DNA of 59,874 nt from Branchiostoma floridae (lineage: Eukaryota; Chordata; Leptocardii; Amphioxiformes; Branchiostomatidae), in assembly GCF_000003815.2 (NCBI RefSeq), contig NC_049997.1, positions 15,490,753-15,550,626 of the forward strand. The letters run 5' to 3'. This document shows, one piece after another, positions 1 to 12,000 of this stretch (within the stretch, counting starts at the first letter, position 1; the number at the start of each line of letters is the position of its first letter). The notes below the pieces were generated by a model, which was given only the letters and a program-made list of their open reading frames with translations, had not been told where the DNA came from and did no database searches. The translations under genes and the position numbers were made by a program.

Positions 1-2
1 TG

Positions 3-1034
3 TATAAGAAGAAGAGAGGCCAAGTGTTGGTGATATTTTGTTGGCTGGGATTGCTGCCGCAATGCTCATCGTTGGCAGCCGACAACGCAGGTCGTAACGA
101 ATTCCCGTCTCTTTGTCCATCGTCTCAACCAACATCTCATGGAAACACTTCCGAAAATACTACAACCAACGGCCACGGGAACATTTCCGACTGTTTCCGA
201 CTTTCCCCGAAGACCAACGACAGGAAGACATCCAACAGTCTTGTAGAGAGTGAATCAAAGAGAAAGAACGTTCATCACTTAAAAGCTCTCCAGATGGCAT
301 CATCGACAAACCTGGACCAACCAGTCGTTCCTCCTCCTTATAGTTTTGGAACGGCAAACGTTCTATTGGCTATTGCTGCTGTCGTTCCCATATTGGGACT
401 TCTTTTCATTCTATATCCTTGCTTGAAAAGCTTTGTCATTGAGACTCCTTTCTGTAAGGAACGTTTGAAGAATAAAAGACTGAGAAGCTCTAGACTCGTG
501 GCTGCTGTGAACAACGATGACAGCAGTGACGATGAGGTCTTCGGTCTGCCAGGTGAGGAACGGGACACAAGAGGAGGCAATGGTGCACAAGAGGCGATGG
601 CGCTTTCCTGCATCACCACAAATAACGGTGAAGTAAGCACGGAAGGAGGCAATGGTGCACAAGAGGCGATGACGCTTTCCTGCATCACCACAAATAACGG
701 TGACGTAAACACGGTAGGAGGCAATGATGCACAAGAAGTGATGACGGTCTCGTGCATCACCACAAATAACGGTGACGTAAACACGGGAGAAGACTATGGT
801 GCACACGGAGTGATGACGGGCTCTTGCATCACCACAAATGACGGCGACTTAAACACGATAGGTGGCAATAGTGCACACGAAGTGATGACAGTCTCCTGCA
901 TCACCACGAAGAACGGTGACGTAGATGAACAGGTGTCTTTGGAAGATGAGCAACTGCAAGAAAAGAATGTCGCGATGTCGTCCAATATAAAGCGTAGTGA
1001 AAAACTCGCTCAGACAGGAGAACAAGGAAACTAA
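3..1034 (+). CDS. Single-pass membrane protein with 24-aa cytoplasmic repeats (5' end uncertain)
   Basis: An open frame runs from the window edge to a TAA at 1032-1034. No in-frame ATG precedes the hydrophobic stretch LVIFCWLGLLPQCSSLAA. That stretch looks like a signal peptide, or it may follow an exon junction outside the window. Next come an Asn-rich segment with N-glycosylation sequons (NTS, NTT, NIS), a transmembrane segment (NVLLAIAAVVPILGLLFILY, about 345-425 bp) and a basic stop-transfer stretch (CKERLKNKRLRSSR). The tail has an acidic patch (NNDDSSDDEVF) and five tandem 24-residue units with core SCITTNNGDVNT (about 570-925). Topology is therefore extracellular N-terminus and cytoplasmic repeats. 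I do not recognise a family. The other-strand frames over the repeats are open only because the unit is repeated. The gene may be the last exon of a larger receptor. Confidence 0.6.
   Translation, partial: YKKKRGQVLVIFCWLGLLPQCSSLAADNAGRNEFPSLCPSSQPTSHGNTSENTTTNGHGNISDCFRLSPKTNDRKTSNSLVESESKRKNVHHLKALQMASSTNLDQPVVPPPYSFGTANVLLAIAAVVPILGLLFILYPCLKSFVIETPFCKERLKNKRLRSSRLVAAVNNDDSSDDEVFGLPGEERDTRGGNGAQEAMALSCITTNNGEVSTEGGNGAQEAMTLSCITTNNGDVNTVGGNDAQEVMTVSCITTNNGDVNTGEDYGAHGVMTGSCITTNDGDLNTIGGNSAHEVMTVSCITTKNGDVDEQVSLEDEQLQEKNVAMSSNIKRSEKLAQTGEQGN
570..930 (+). repeat. 72-bp coding tandem repeat, 5 units
   Basis: Five in-frame units of 24 codons, each holding a variant of SCITTNNGDVNT and starting near GGN-AQE-M. 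Units 1-3 are close to each other and units 4-5 more diverged. The period is a multiple of three, so copy-number change keeps the frame. Confidence 0.85.
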
Positions 1035-1920
1035 AGACAAATACAAGATGACAAATGTACACCTTGTACAAGAGTTCACTTTCAATATCTGACCTCTGCC
1101 AAGGTCACGTACAAACTGGAATAATAATGAGTATTGATTCCACAAGTGACACCAACGGATACTACTATTCATATATGAATATGACCCAACCATCATAGTC
1201 CACTCATTTACTGACTACAGAACTTTACTGTTATATCAGAGCTATACATGTAGTACATTGACTGCAACATTACATGTAGTAGTATCATTATAAAATGACA
1301 TGACATTAAATCACCAGTATGGCAGTGATGTATAAGTGCCCAATTTTGATGTGCATTTGATGTCAGAATGTCAGAAGTGCTGTATAATGAACGTTGTCTT
1401 GACCCTACACTGATGTCGACCAAAGGTCTGTAACAAGTTTTCTTGTTGATGCTATGTATGTATGTATTTATGTAAAGCTATGTATGTGTGAGCATGTATG
1501 TATGTGTGTGTGTATAGTAAGTACAGCATTAAGTGATATCTTACTATAGAATGTTTAAACGCATTTTTGAAAGTATCAACGTTATCTGCAGTACGTGTAT
1601 AGGTTTACCCAGTCGGTTGTTTGTTGTAAGTATGCCCGGTTGTTTGTTGTAAGTATGTTTGATACGTCGAAATCTATTTTGTTCGTTATTTGCTTTACAT
1701 TGGCTTAACTCACACAACATTATTCATTAGAAGGCTATTTAGATTTAGATTCATTGAAATTGCATTCAATTCAATTCAATACATGGCGAACTTAGGCAGC
1801 TTAGCTGATATAATTAACTGGTTAACGTAGGCTTCAAATGTAACAACAAGATTAAGCCTAAAGAAAAACTTTCGAATCTCGAGTAGAACATCAGTTGACT
1901 TGAACATGACTTGAACTTAG

Positions 1921-2109
1921 TACAGTGGAAGCTGATTAATTGCATGCACACACCATGTGCCAGTGTATTTCGTGCAATTATCCGAATGGCGCAACAAAGC
2001 GAATTTTTTTAAGCCGGAACGCACCACCATGGCCATGGGATTTGGGGATTTCGTGCAATTAACAAAAGTGTGCGATATTCCGGTGTGCAATTAACTGGCT
2101 TCTACTGTA
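1921..2109. mobile_element. Small TIR element (MITE), copy 1
   Basis: The ends match as inverted repeats: TACAGTGGAAGCTGATTAAT on the left and GGCTTCTACTGTA on the right. Several GCAATTA words lie inside. A diverged second copy lies at 24846-25017. There is no coding capacity, so it must have been moved by an unseen transposase. Confidence 0.75.
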
Positions 2110-2436
2110 TATAGGTTTGGACCTTGCAATCCTTTTCTTACTGGACCTGTCTTCATGTATTGAAATGTATTCTGTCGGTTACTTTGTACTTTTCCTTTAC
2201 AGTAGTTTGAAATGATAATTCAGTCTGTCGGTGTCTTTGTATATTCCCTTTACAGCTAGCTATCGGCGTCAAACATGTAAATATTTTACTGTCGGTTCTT
2301 TTATGGCATCCTTTGCAGACTGTAAGAAATCAGACGAACACTAAGTACATGCACAAACACTTTGTCTGCCGTAAAAGCAAATAAATTTAAAACCATGAAT
2401 TCGAATGTACGTATAGGATTCGGCTTGTGATACACA

Positions 2437-2708
2437 CGAGGGGCCTTCAAAAGATAATGCCATGGGTTTTATAACATGTTCCTATTTTCATCGAAAGAGT
2501 TAAAATTTGGCACAAAGGTAAGGTATATATTCTCTTGAGATTGAAATATCTCAATTGCACTTAGTTATACAACCTGAACAACAAGTTGAAATATTTCAAT
2601 CTCAGGAGGATACATGCCTTTATGTTTGTACCAAATTTCAACACATTCGATGAACAAATGAGCCTGTATGTTATAAAACCAATGACATTACTTTTTGAAG
2701 GATCCTCG
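2437..2708. mobile_element. Palindromic mariner-like MITE
   Basis: The two halves are near-complete inverted copies. CGAGGGGCCTTCAAAA on the left pairs with the complement of TTTTTGAAGGATCCTCG on the right. Inner arms GAGATTGAAATATCTCAA and TTGAAATATTTCAATCTC pair near 2537-2610. The CGAGGGGC end resembles the mariner fragment at 34317-34894. TA follows the right end. Confidence 0.7.
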
Positions 2709-3662
2709 TACAATCTACTGCACGATTATGAATGTCTGTTTTCCTCGTTACGTGCTAGTACAGCTTAAAAGATTTGTGGAATGTATGATGCGTGAGGATC
2801 TTCATTGCTTTTAAATATCTGGAGAACATTCAAAACCGTTACAGATTTCCTGTTATGTGTTATTACAGTACTACCCACCAGTCATATCAAGGAAACGTGT
2901 TTGGTTTGAATACAAAACAGACGAATCGTAACATAAATCTTTGAGCTAACGAGCAAGGGAAGAAAATTACAGTAGAAAATGCCAAATGTAAAGGCAAGAT
3001 GACGACAAATGCGATATCACAGTAGTAGATGACAACTGTTGCGGCATGTTTCCATGGCGATAATAGCTATTATCACATTTGGTAAAAAGGGGCCCCTTCT
3101 GGTAAGTTTCTCGGCTGTTTTTCTGCACTTTATGGCGTGAGTCCTAATAATCAGGGGCCCGGCTATTCCCCCAAAATAGCCCGGTAGCCTTAGACAAATT
3201 TCCCCTTTACGGTATATTTCTTTCGCATGTCATAGAAGAAGATTACAGCATGTTCATGGCCAATGATACCAAATCAGGAAGTCCTTATAGCCTGTAGTAC
3301 GCAGATCGGCCACAAGGAGGTCAAAAACTGAGCACCACCTGCACCTACCCACGTCGAATATCATCGCAATTGCTCGAAACGTTCTGGAAATATAAAGGGC
3401 CTGCACACACACATCAAAACTATACCTTCATTTCCATCGAGGTGAAAATATATATTATATTATCTACTATAAGTGCAGTACAACCCTCATATGTAATAGC
3501 ATTTTTCCTGTGTTGCAATCATGGGAATCAGTTGTTATCATTTCTGGTTGGATCATTGCTGCATCATTGTATACCTGCTTTACTTAGAATTTATAATAAT
3601 ATTAATAACAATAAATGGGTTTTATTGAAAGAACACTTAAGTCACGTATGAATATGCATATA

Positions 3663-4152
3663 TATGTCACAGGGGAGATTGGATCCAGGGTGATTCGGAT
3701 CCTCCTAGGGGAGATTGGATTCAATCTCCCCTAGGGGAGATCAGANNNNNNNNNNNNNNNNNNNNNNNNNNNNNNNNNNNNNNNNNNNNNNNNNNNNNNN
3801 NNNNNNNNNNNNNNNNNNNNNNNNNNNNNNNNNNNNNNNNNNNNNCAATCCGGTATGCAGTGTGATAGAGCAGATAATTGAGTAGACCCGCATTGAGTGA
3901 AGTTGCAGAAGTGACTCTAGTGTGGTAGTTTTCGGGGAAGTTAACATTGTAGAAATGGCACAAGTAGGCTTGAGTTAGAAGGTTTGCATTAATGCTAAAT
4001 AAAATCAATTGTTTATCAAAAAAGTATTGCTGTTTCCTACAATCTTAGCATGATTTGAGATTGGATCGGGGTTCCCCTATGGGAAATTAGAATTCCAATC
4101 TCTCCTAGGAGGATTCCGAATCCCCCTGGATTCCAATCTCCCCTGTGACATA
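3663..4152. mobile_element. Palindromic CTAGG-rich element, copy A (contains gap)
   Basis: The left end TATGTCACAGGGGAGATTGG and the right end CCAATCTCCCCTGTGACATA are inverted copies of about 48 bases. Shorter internal palindromes are built on CCTAGG and GGATTC. The interior (about 3880-4060) matches, in reverse orientation, sequence at about 21240-21430. The run of N prevents a length estimate. Confidence 0.75.
3746..3845. other. Assembly gap (100 N)
   Basis: Exactly 100 undetermined bases, the usual placeholder for a gap of unknown size. It sits inside a palindromic repeat, which would explain the assembly failure. Confidence 0.98.
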
Positions 4153-4167
4153 TACGTACGAATATGC

Positions 4168-4170
<3 letters not shown>

Positions 4171-4229
<59 letters not shown>
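4171..4229. repeat. (TA)n microsatellite
   Basis: About 28 uninterrupted TA units, followed by a short (TG)n run. Confidence 0.95.
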
Positions 4230-4241
<12 letters not shown>

Positions 4242-6082
4242 AAACATATGTATATATATGTGTAAACAGTTAAAATATTCTAGTTTGCCGTTACGCTTAC
4301 AGTGTGGTATTCAGGAGCCGTACAAGGTAAGGAAGTGGGCTTTTAGAGTATCGTATAGTGCGGGCTGGCAACTGATCAAGGTTTTTGTGCTGTCTAGTCT
4401 CTCTACCACTGATCTCTCCCCGCTGTCGTGGAAACCAATGCCTGTACTGTTCAGACTTGTACAGTTTCGGTGCAAATTTCAGAAACAGTTAATTTTGGTT
4501 ATTCTCTCTCGTTATTTTTACCGATTTGTGTAGAAAAGAAAACGTTACTCAAGAAACTGTGACACTGATGAAAGATAGTGGATGCTTTCTGAAACATCTG
4601 ATATTTTCAAAATCATATCTAGTTACTTGAGTAACTGCTTTTTGGTGTACTAAGTATCTTATTACCTGGATGTATAATCTTCATCGACATGTATTTACCT
4701 ATTTATTTCATTTTGAGTTGATTCTGTGTACGTAGTACTAGCCACATTACTATTTCTGTAGACCAACCCCCTATGAAATAGAATTTTCACATCCTCATTT
4801 TTGGATGGATCTTGATTTATTTTTGCTTACAACTTATGCTATATTTGATTTGACTTTCTGTAATGTTTTCTTGTTTCAGTGTCTTAAGCCCATGTGGGCT
4901 GGGTAACTTACAAGACACTCACTCATTCACTGTTTATTTAATTTTAAGACACGTTAAATAAACATTCATTCATTTATTCATATTTCAGTAAATCTTCTTG
5001 CTATGTTTTTATTGTTACTGCAGAGAAACATATCATTGAACACAATACAATAGCTTATATTCCCATCATAGTATTATTAGTTACATAATAGTAGTGCAAA
5101 GTGGGATCGTACACAAAAGCCCCACTCTGTTGCAGACAAATAGCTTCTTTGCCATACACAATTTGCTTAATCGCAATCTTTCTCGACATATAAACATGTA
5201 CCGTAATTGTATACTATCACCTACACTTACCACTAATAAAGGTATCAAATCCAGTTCTGAACTTCATTAATATTTATAGATTATTCTAGTCTACAAACAT
5301 TGTCCACATCAATATGACTGAATATGAGAGAATGAGAAATATTGTACATGGTATGAAGAATGGAATGGTAGGGCTAGTACAGTTCTACAGATACTGTAAA
5401 AATGTCTACATACACATGCACATTTCATCTGTACATTCATGTGTACAGCTTTTGCTGCCTTACGTAACAGGATTTCTTCAATTTTGCTAACCTCTAATAT
5501 CAGTGCCAAACAGCAGTTGGCTCAAGTAACTGGACATGAGTTTGGAATTGGTAAGTAGCATCCATAACCTTTCATGGCATCCAGTTCCTTGAACAACTAC
5601 TATTTGTGTTGATGTTCCACCGGACACTAATGTTATGGTAGATAAGCATTGCTTCATGAAGCTGAAAATAGAGTCACTGAAGCTATTATAACAGTTCTTT
5701 CTTGTAGAGAATACCATTTTTGAAAACAATTACCAGTATTTCAGTTATGGTAAAGGACAGGTAAATGAAAGATCCCATAGCCTTTTTAAAGCTGTAGGCC
5801 TAGCTAGGGGCGGTGGGTTGTTTATCCACTGTGTTTAGGGCATGGATTTGGAAGACAAAGCCCATTACTTTAATTCTACTACCAATCTATACCCCCTCCC
5901 CCATCTCTTGATCATATATGCCACAAAGTAGGACTTTTGCAGTCATTTTGGGTCCATTGATCCAAACAAGCTCTTTTCATTTAGATGCTAAGTCTAACCA
6001 GCTACAACTTTCCCCTGTCTTGAGTTTTACTGAGAAAGAGGGAATATTCTAAGGAGCTCTAAGAAATCTGAGATGTCTGCAT

Positions 6083-9000
6083 TTAGAACCCCCCTTTGTT
6101 GAGAACGTAATGTCTCTTGGGGAGCTGCCTCCAAAACAGACTGGACCCACGCTTCAACTGACCCTGAAAGATACAACCATTCAAAATGTTACATAGGATC
6201 TTTATTCATCATTGCACCATGCAATCTTAAAATGACACATTTAACAAGGAAAATCAACAATATCCACCCCCAAACAATGAGTGGGATGGAAAAAATTTTT
6301 AAGCTGGACACAGCCCTAATTTTGTATCAGCCAAGGTACAAGCCCCTCTGTGGGTATCATCACCTGACAGGCGAAGGCGAGTGATACAGAATACATCATG
6401 TTGTATTTTATTTTTGTCATACTCAGGTCAGAAAATACTGATTTAATTGCCAAACTACTGATAAGAAGGATAAAATTTGACACAATAAAATTTGATTCCA
6501 ATCTGCGCCAACAACTTTATTCTTTAAGAACATCAATTCCAGAAAAACTTGAACAAAAGAACTCTGTTCACTTGCAACGGCGGGCGTGAATGATTGTGTT
6601 ATTTTTAATTGGTGGAAGTCTGTGTGATAGGAAAATAATCACCCAGTCCGGAACAGCCATATCGAATGTAAGCCCAGGTATGACATAAAATTATTGTATT
6701 TACCATTCTGTCCAGGTGTTTCCAGCAGTCGTTCCAGTCTGTGTACAGTGGCATGTGGGGGTGTTGTCCCGCAGCAAGTCTGGAAAACAAACAGTCACTT
6801 TGATGATTCTGTCTAGATATTATTCAAACTTTCAAACATTACAGAATTTCAACCAACACGATACACATAATTAGCTGAACTGCACTGTGAAAATACAATA
6901 ACAGTACAACTACGGACAATCACAAATACCTACCATACAATAACAACTACCTACCATACAATAAACATAAGGAAAATGACCTTCTGACCTCCCATGCAAA
7001 TCTTCACTTCCTGTCAGTCAGTGATACCATTTTCCTGTCACTCTAATGTACAGTCAAACCTGTATTAGCGGCCACCTTTGAATAGCGGCCACCTGGCCAT
7101 TGCAGTCACTTTTTTTGGCCCCTTGGCTTTTCCCATTGTCCTAAGCATTAAGAAATAGTCTATAGCAACCACCTGTCCAACGCGGCCACGGCCACACGAT
7201 TTCCGGTCCCGTAGATGTAGAAACACTGCATATTGTGACCATACAGCGGCCGTATGTCACCCTGCGCTGGGTTTAAAATCGTAGTTTCCGAGGATTTGGA
7301 GTTCCAAACAGGGTAATTTGGGAGGCAACAAAAGTTAGGTCTAGTCTTTGTCGACGATCGATTTACCAACATTGCACATGGCAATTTTCCTTCAGCTGAA
7401 TTTTGAGACAATTGAGACAATGTTACATTGTGAGATAGATCAATGAGTACTGAAACCATGTTTAACTTAATGCTTGATCAATTGATCAGCATTTGCTCTT
7501 TAGTGGCCAACTGTCTATAGTGGCCACATTTCTTCAGTCCCTTGAGTGGTCGCTAGAGACAGGTTTGACTGTATTCAAATAACTATGTCCGCCCAAGCAA
7601 GAAAACACTCTAACAGACACACCAAAAACAAAACCTCCACACACAGAGGTAATAAGAGTTGATAGTAGAAGTTGGTACCCTACCCTGAGCCTGTAACAGC
7701 CATACAGTTGGCCACCAGTGTGAAGGGGTACGTCACCATGTTAGCCAGGAACCCTGTGATGGCCTGCGAGTAACTCTTAAACTCACTTACATTAGTCATC
7801 TAAGGGGGAGAGAAGAAGATACGGTATGTCAGAATTCATCAAAGGGTAAAACATGCTAAAAAACACAAATTGATATACATTGTATCATGCCATACCTGGG
7901 CAGTGACAACACTTGATACGGATGTTAGTAGTATCACATGTAGTGGGTTCTACTTGTATCACACAAGATTACATTGAATAAATTGAACACACTACTTGCG
8001 CCCAGTGCACAGCTGTCAAATATTCGAACACTGGATTCCAACAATGGAATTGCTGTAGCTACAATTTTTGTTCAAGGATGCCAAATTTGCTCAACTCCTG
8101 GTGAGTTTTGCAATGATTAAGCTTCTTTAGACACAAAGTAACTACTAGTAGTCTGTTGTCATGACTAGGTCTTTGGTATCTGAAATTACTCAAGCACAGC
8201 AGTTTTTTCTGCTTTGGGTTCATATACTTTTTTGTGTCAGATATATTCTCTTCATTGTTTCTGTGCCCAGAACAGTAGAATATACATGTCATGTATACAG
8301 TACTAGGGAGAACTTACAGATTCATCATTAGGAAGCAGGTAGGTGTTAATGAGATGTAGGGAGAACTTACAGATTCATCATTAGGAAGCAGGTAGGTGTT
8401 AATGAGATGTAGGGAGAACTTACAGATTCATCATTAGGAAGCAGGTAGGTGTTGATGAGATGTAGAGAGAACTTACAGATTCATCATTAGGAAGCAGGTA
8501 GGTGTTGATGAGATGTAGGGAGAACTTACAGATTCATCATTAGGATACCTGCTTCCTAATAGGAAGCAGGTAGGTGTTGATGAGATGTAGAGAGAACTTA
8601 CAGATTCATCATTAGGAAGCAGGTAGGTGTTGATGAGATGTAGAGAGAACTTACAGATTCATCATTAGGAAGCAGGTAGGTGTTGATGAGATGTAGGGAG
8701 AACTTACAGATTCATCATTAGGAAGCAGGTAGGTGTTAATGAGATGTAGGGAGAACTTACAGATTCATCATTAGGAAGCAGGTAGGTGTTGATGAGATGT
8801 AGAGAGAACTTACAGATTCATCATTAGGAAGCAGGTAGGTGTTAATGAGATGTAGGGAGAACTTACAGATTCATCATTAGGAAGCAGGTAGGTGTTGATG
8901 AGATGTAGGGAGAACTTACAGATTCATCATTAGGAAGCAGGTAGGTGTTGATGAGATGTAGGGAGAACTTACAGATTCATCATTAGGAAGCAGGTAGGTG

Positions 9001-12000
9001 TTGATGAGATGTAGAGAGAACTTACAGATTCATCATTAGGAAGCAGGTAGGTGTTGATGAGATGTAGGGAGAACTTACAGATTCATCATTAGGAAGCAGG
9101 TAGGTGTTGATGAGATGTAGGGAGAACTTACAGATTCATCATTAGGAAGCAGGTAGGTGTTGATGAGATGTAGAGAGAACTTACAGATTCATCATTAGGA
9201 AGCAGGTAGGTGTTGATGAGATGTAGAGAGAACTTACAGATTCATCATTAGGAAGCAGGTAGGTGTTGATGAGATGTAGAGAGAACTTACAGATTCATCA
9301 TTAGGAAGCAGGTAGGTGTTGATGAGATGTGCCAGGATGTTACACAGCCACAGGGTGAAGACTTCTCCCAACAGCCTTGGGACTAGCCCACTGAGAAAAA
9401 AAGATTTCTGTCAATGTGTTAAGACGTCAAAGGCACACAGAAGTGCTTGTTGAATGGACTCTTCATTTTAATCAACTCTTTGGGTACCTTTTTTTCATTC
9501 TTTCTTTCATTTTTTCTTCAGTGCTTCTTTAGTGCCCACGATCATTATGTTGATCGCCTGAGCCCAATGCAATTACACGCAATCTCAAAGAATATTGCAG
9601 GAAATATTCATCAAACATTTTGACATATACCTAAATCGTGTTCTGATACCTAAACGTTTTTCATCTCACCTCGTGTACACATATATCTATTTAGTGTAGC
9701 TTTTTGAAAGTTGGAGCACCACAGAACATCTGACAACATTGTACATGTATTTACCCTTCTCAGTTTCTGATATATACAAGATGTATTTACTCTCATGAAA
9801 TATTTTGGAGGTACCTCTATAGCAGATCCTTTTTATACTTTGAGGACATATGTGAGTCTTACAATTTGACTATAGCTTCCATCTACACGATGCCTCTGTC
9901 CATAAGACCATAATGTTAAGTCTTAAGAGTCTTAAAAACATAAAGGTGATATTGTTCATACAGATGTACCAACCTAAAGAACCCTGAAATGCCTTCATTG
10001 TTCCAGATTTCACTCACTGCAGTAATTGGACCACTGTAAATTAGAAAAACAAATGTAATTGTCATCACAGTCTGACACAACACAGGCTTTTAGCCAGGCA
10101 TGCGCACAGGTGTCATTTGGACGCTTTTCTTAAAATGACAAGAAATTGGACGCACTAGACCGCCTTACACTGGGGAACAGATCTTTTGACAAGCACAAAA
10201 TTAGGACCTCCTATATTAAAATCCTACGTAAGAGCCTGACAAAACATGTTCAAAACACTAACAATACATTAAAACTACCCAGAATTAATGATGATGAGAA
10301 TTAACTTTAGCTAGTACAATGCACATATAACTGTTTTTAAACTTTGCCAAAATGTTAAGCTTAAGAAAAGACTAAGAATAAAACAAGCCATTGGTCTAAG
10401 CTAACCTGTAAGCAGTTTCTCTCCCGATGAACTGCACCATGCACCTTATAGTAACAACTGGAATGGAAAAGAGGATTTATACCTTAGAAAAGTAATTAAC
10501 ATCAAAATGCGCAAACACTGTAACTCTAAAACACATGCAGGGCTAAAAATACTTTTTTTATGCATACCTGCACTGGTACAGGTAACATTAAAAATTACCT
10601 GAACCAGATAAATCTTACCTTCATCACTCAGAATTAGGAAGTTACAATGGATCATATAAGAATTGTCCAGAAACCATTGCCATTATTCCTAAAATACTTC
10701 AAATTTGCAGGTGGTACCAGTCAATGCAGCTAGTAAAAATCCACATACATCTACATCATAGCACAAGTGTATACATAAACCCAGTACATGGAACTGTGCA
10801 GTTCAGGTGTAGCTAGACACCAATAATACCTGCACAGCTCAGATTTTACCTGCACTAACCTGTATGCAGGTGGTATTTTGAGCCTTTACATGTCTCGGTA
10901 ATTGAATCTGGTAGCAAAGATGCCAAATGTCTTAGCATTTAATTGGAGACATTTACTCCATCTTTATGTTTTGAGATTCAAAGTACAATGTATTTAGCAC
11001 ACTTTGTTTAAAACTCCTCTTAAAATGCTCACCATGGAAGGGTTGGCTGACCACCACTGCCAGGCATCTAGCTGCAGTTTCCTGAGAGGTCTATAGGGGG
11101 AGCAGCTGAGTTAGCCTTTGCAAGATATAAAAATTAATACATGTATATCTGTTAAACAAGGATTGTTTTCTTTACAGTAACAGAGTTAGGCTCCCTTTTA
11201 ATTGGATTCTTCAGGTAGGCACTAACATCTTCACGAACTGCCTGTTAACTTGCAGTAAGACTGAGGAGACTTGCAAATGACTATCAACTCTCTTCTAGTA
11301 GTTCTACAGTACTTTTCTCTTGTTACTTTCTTGGACCTGGAAAGCCTTAAAACACTTGAACCGCTGCCAGTTTTTTAGACCGGTCCAACAAGAAAAAATG
11401 GTTTTGTACAAATACTGGTATCCACCCCTACCGCAGACTATTGATATTTTTGTGAGGGAAGGACATTTGGGAGGTTACCGTTTTCACAAACTTCTCGGCA
11501 ACAGTCCTTAAATCGTCCGAATCCTTGATTGGATTGACGGGGTGGGAACTTCGCATGTGCTGAAAACAAGACAACAGACATGTCAGGTACAAATAGATAA
11601 AATAAGACAATAGAAAATCTTCTTGAAATCTGTTATACCTGGGCCATGAGGCCTATGACAATGTTCAATACAGGTCTTCCTAACCGGGTGATAACTTGGG
11701 TTTTTACATGAGGGTCTACTGTTATCACATGGACTTCACATAACATTCAATGGAATAATTGAAATTCAATTAGAGTGCTGTGACTGTTTTTGATCATCCG
11801 TATATGTACCAGACTCGGACATTGGAATTGTTGTTCTTTCAAATTTTGTTCAAGGATACCAAATGTTCTAAACTTTTCGCTTTAAACAGTAGTCTAGCAT
11901 TTTCTGGGGTGCATATGACATACTTAAATAAAATGCATTGTATTCCACATCATCCTCTGTCCCAGCCTTCTGACAGGTTGAATCACTCTTTTGGCCTCAG

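Larger units (their letters stand above)
1035..6082. other. Intergenic stretch with repeats, no gene seen
   Basis: No convincing exon was found on either strand. It holds a TATG-type microsatellite near 1450-1515, two inverted-repeat elements (1921-2109 and about 2437-2708), a palindromic element around the first gap (3663-4152), a (TA)n run and the presumed 3' untranslated region of MTCH2 at the right end. Several AATAAA-like hexamers occur on the minus strand near 5 kb, but none can be assigned as the real poly(A) signal. Confidence 0.6.

Noticed and set aside
338-1196. Several minus-strand frames (up to 148 codons) opposite the first gene
   Set aside because: They are repeats of the same MFTSPLFVVMQ-type translation produced by the 72-bp repeat on the other strand, with no independent coding sign.
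6316-6790. Alternative last exon of MTCH2 by reading through exon 10 or at a frame near 6360
   Set aside because: The exon at 6083-6163 ([10 protein letters not shown]) matches the family C-terminus and fits the phase; the alternatives do not.
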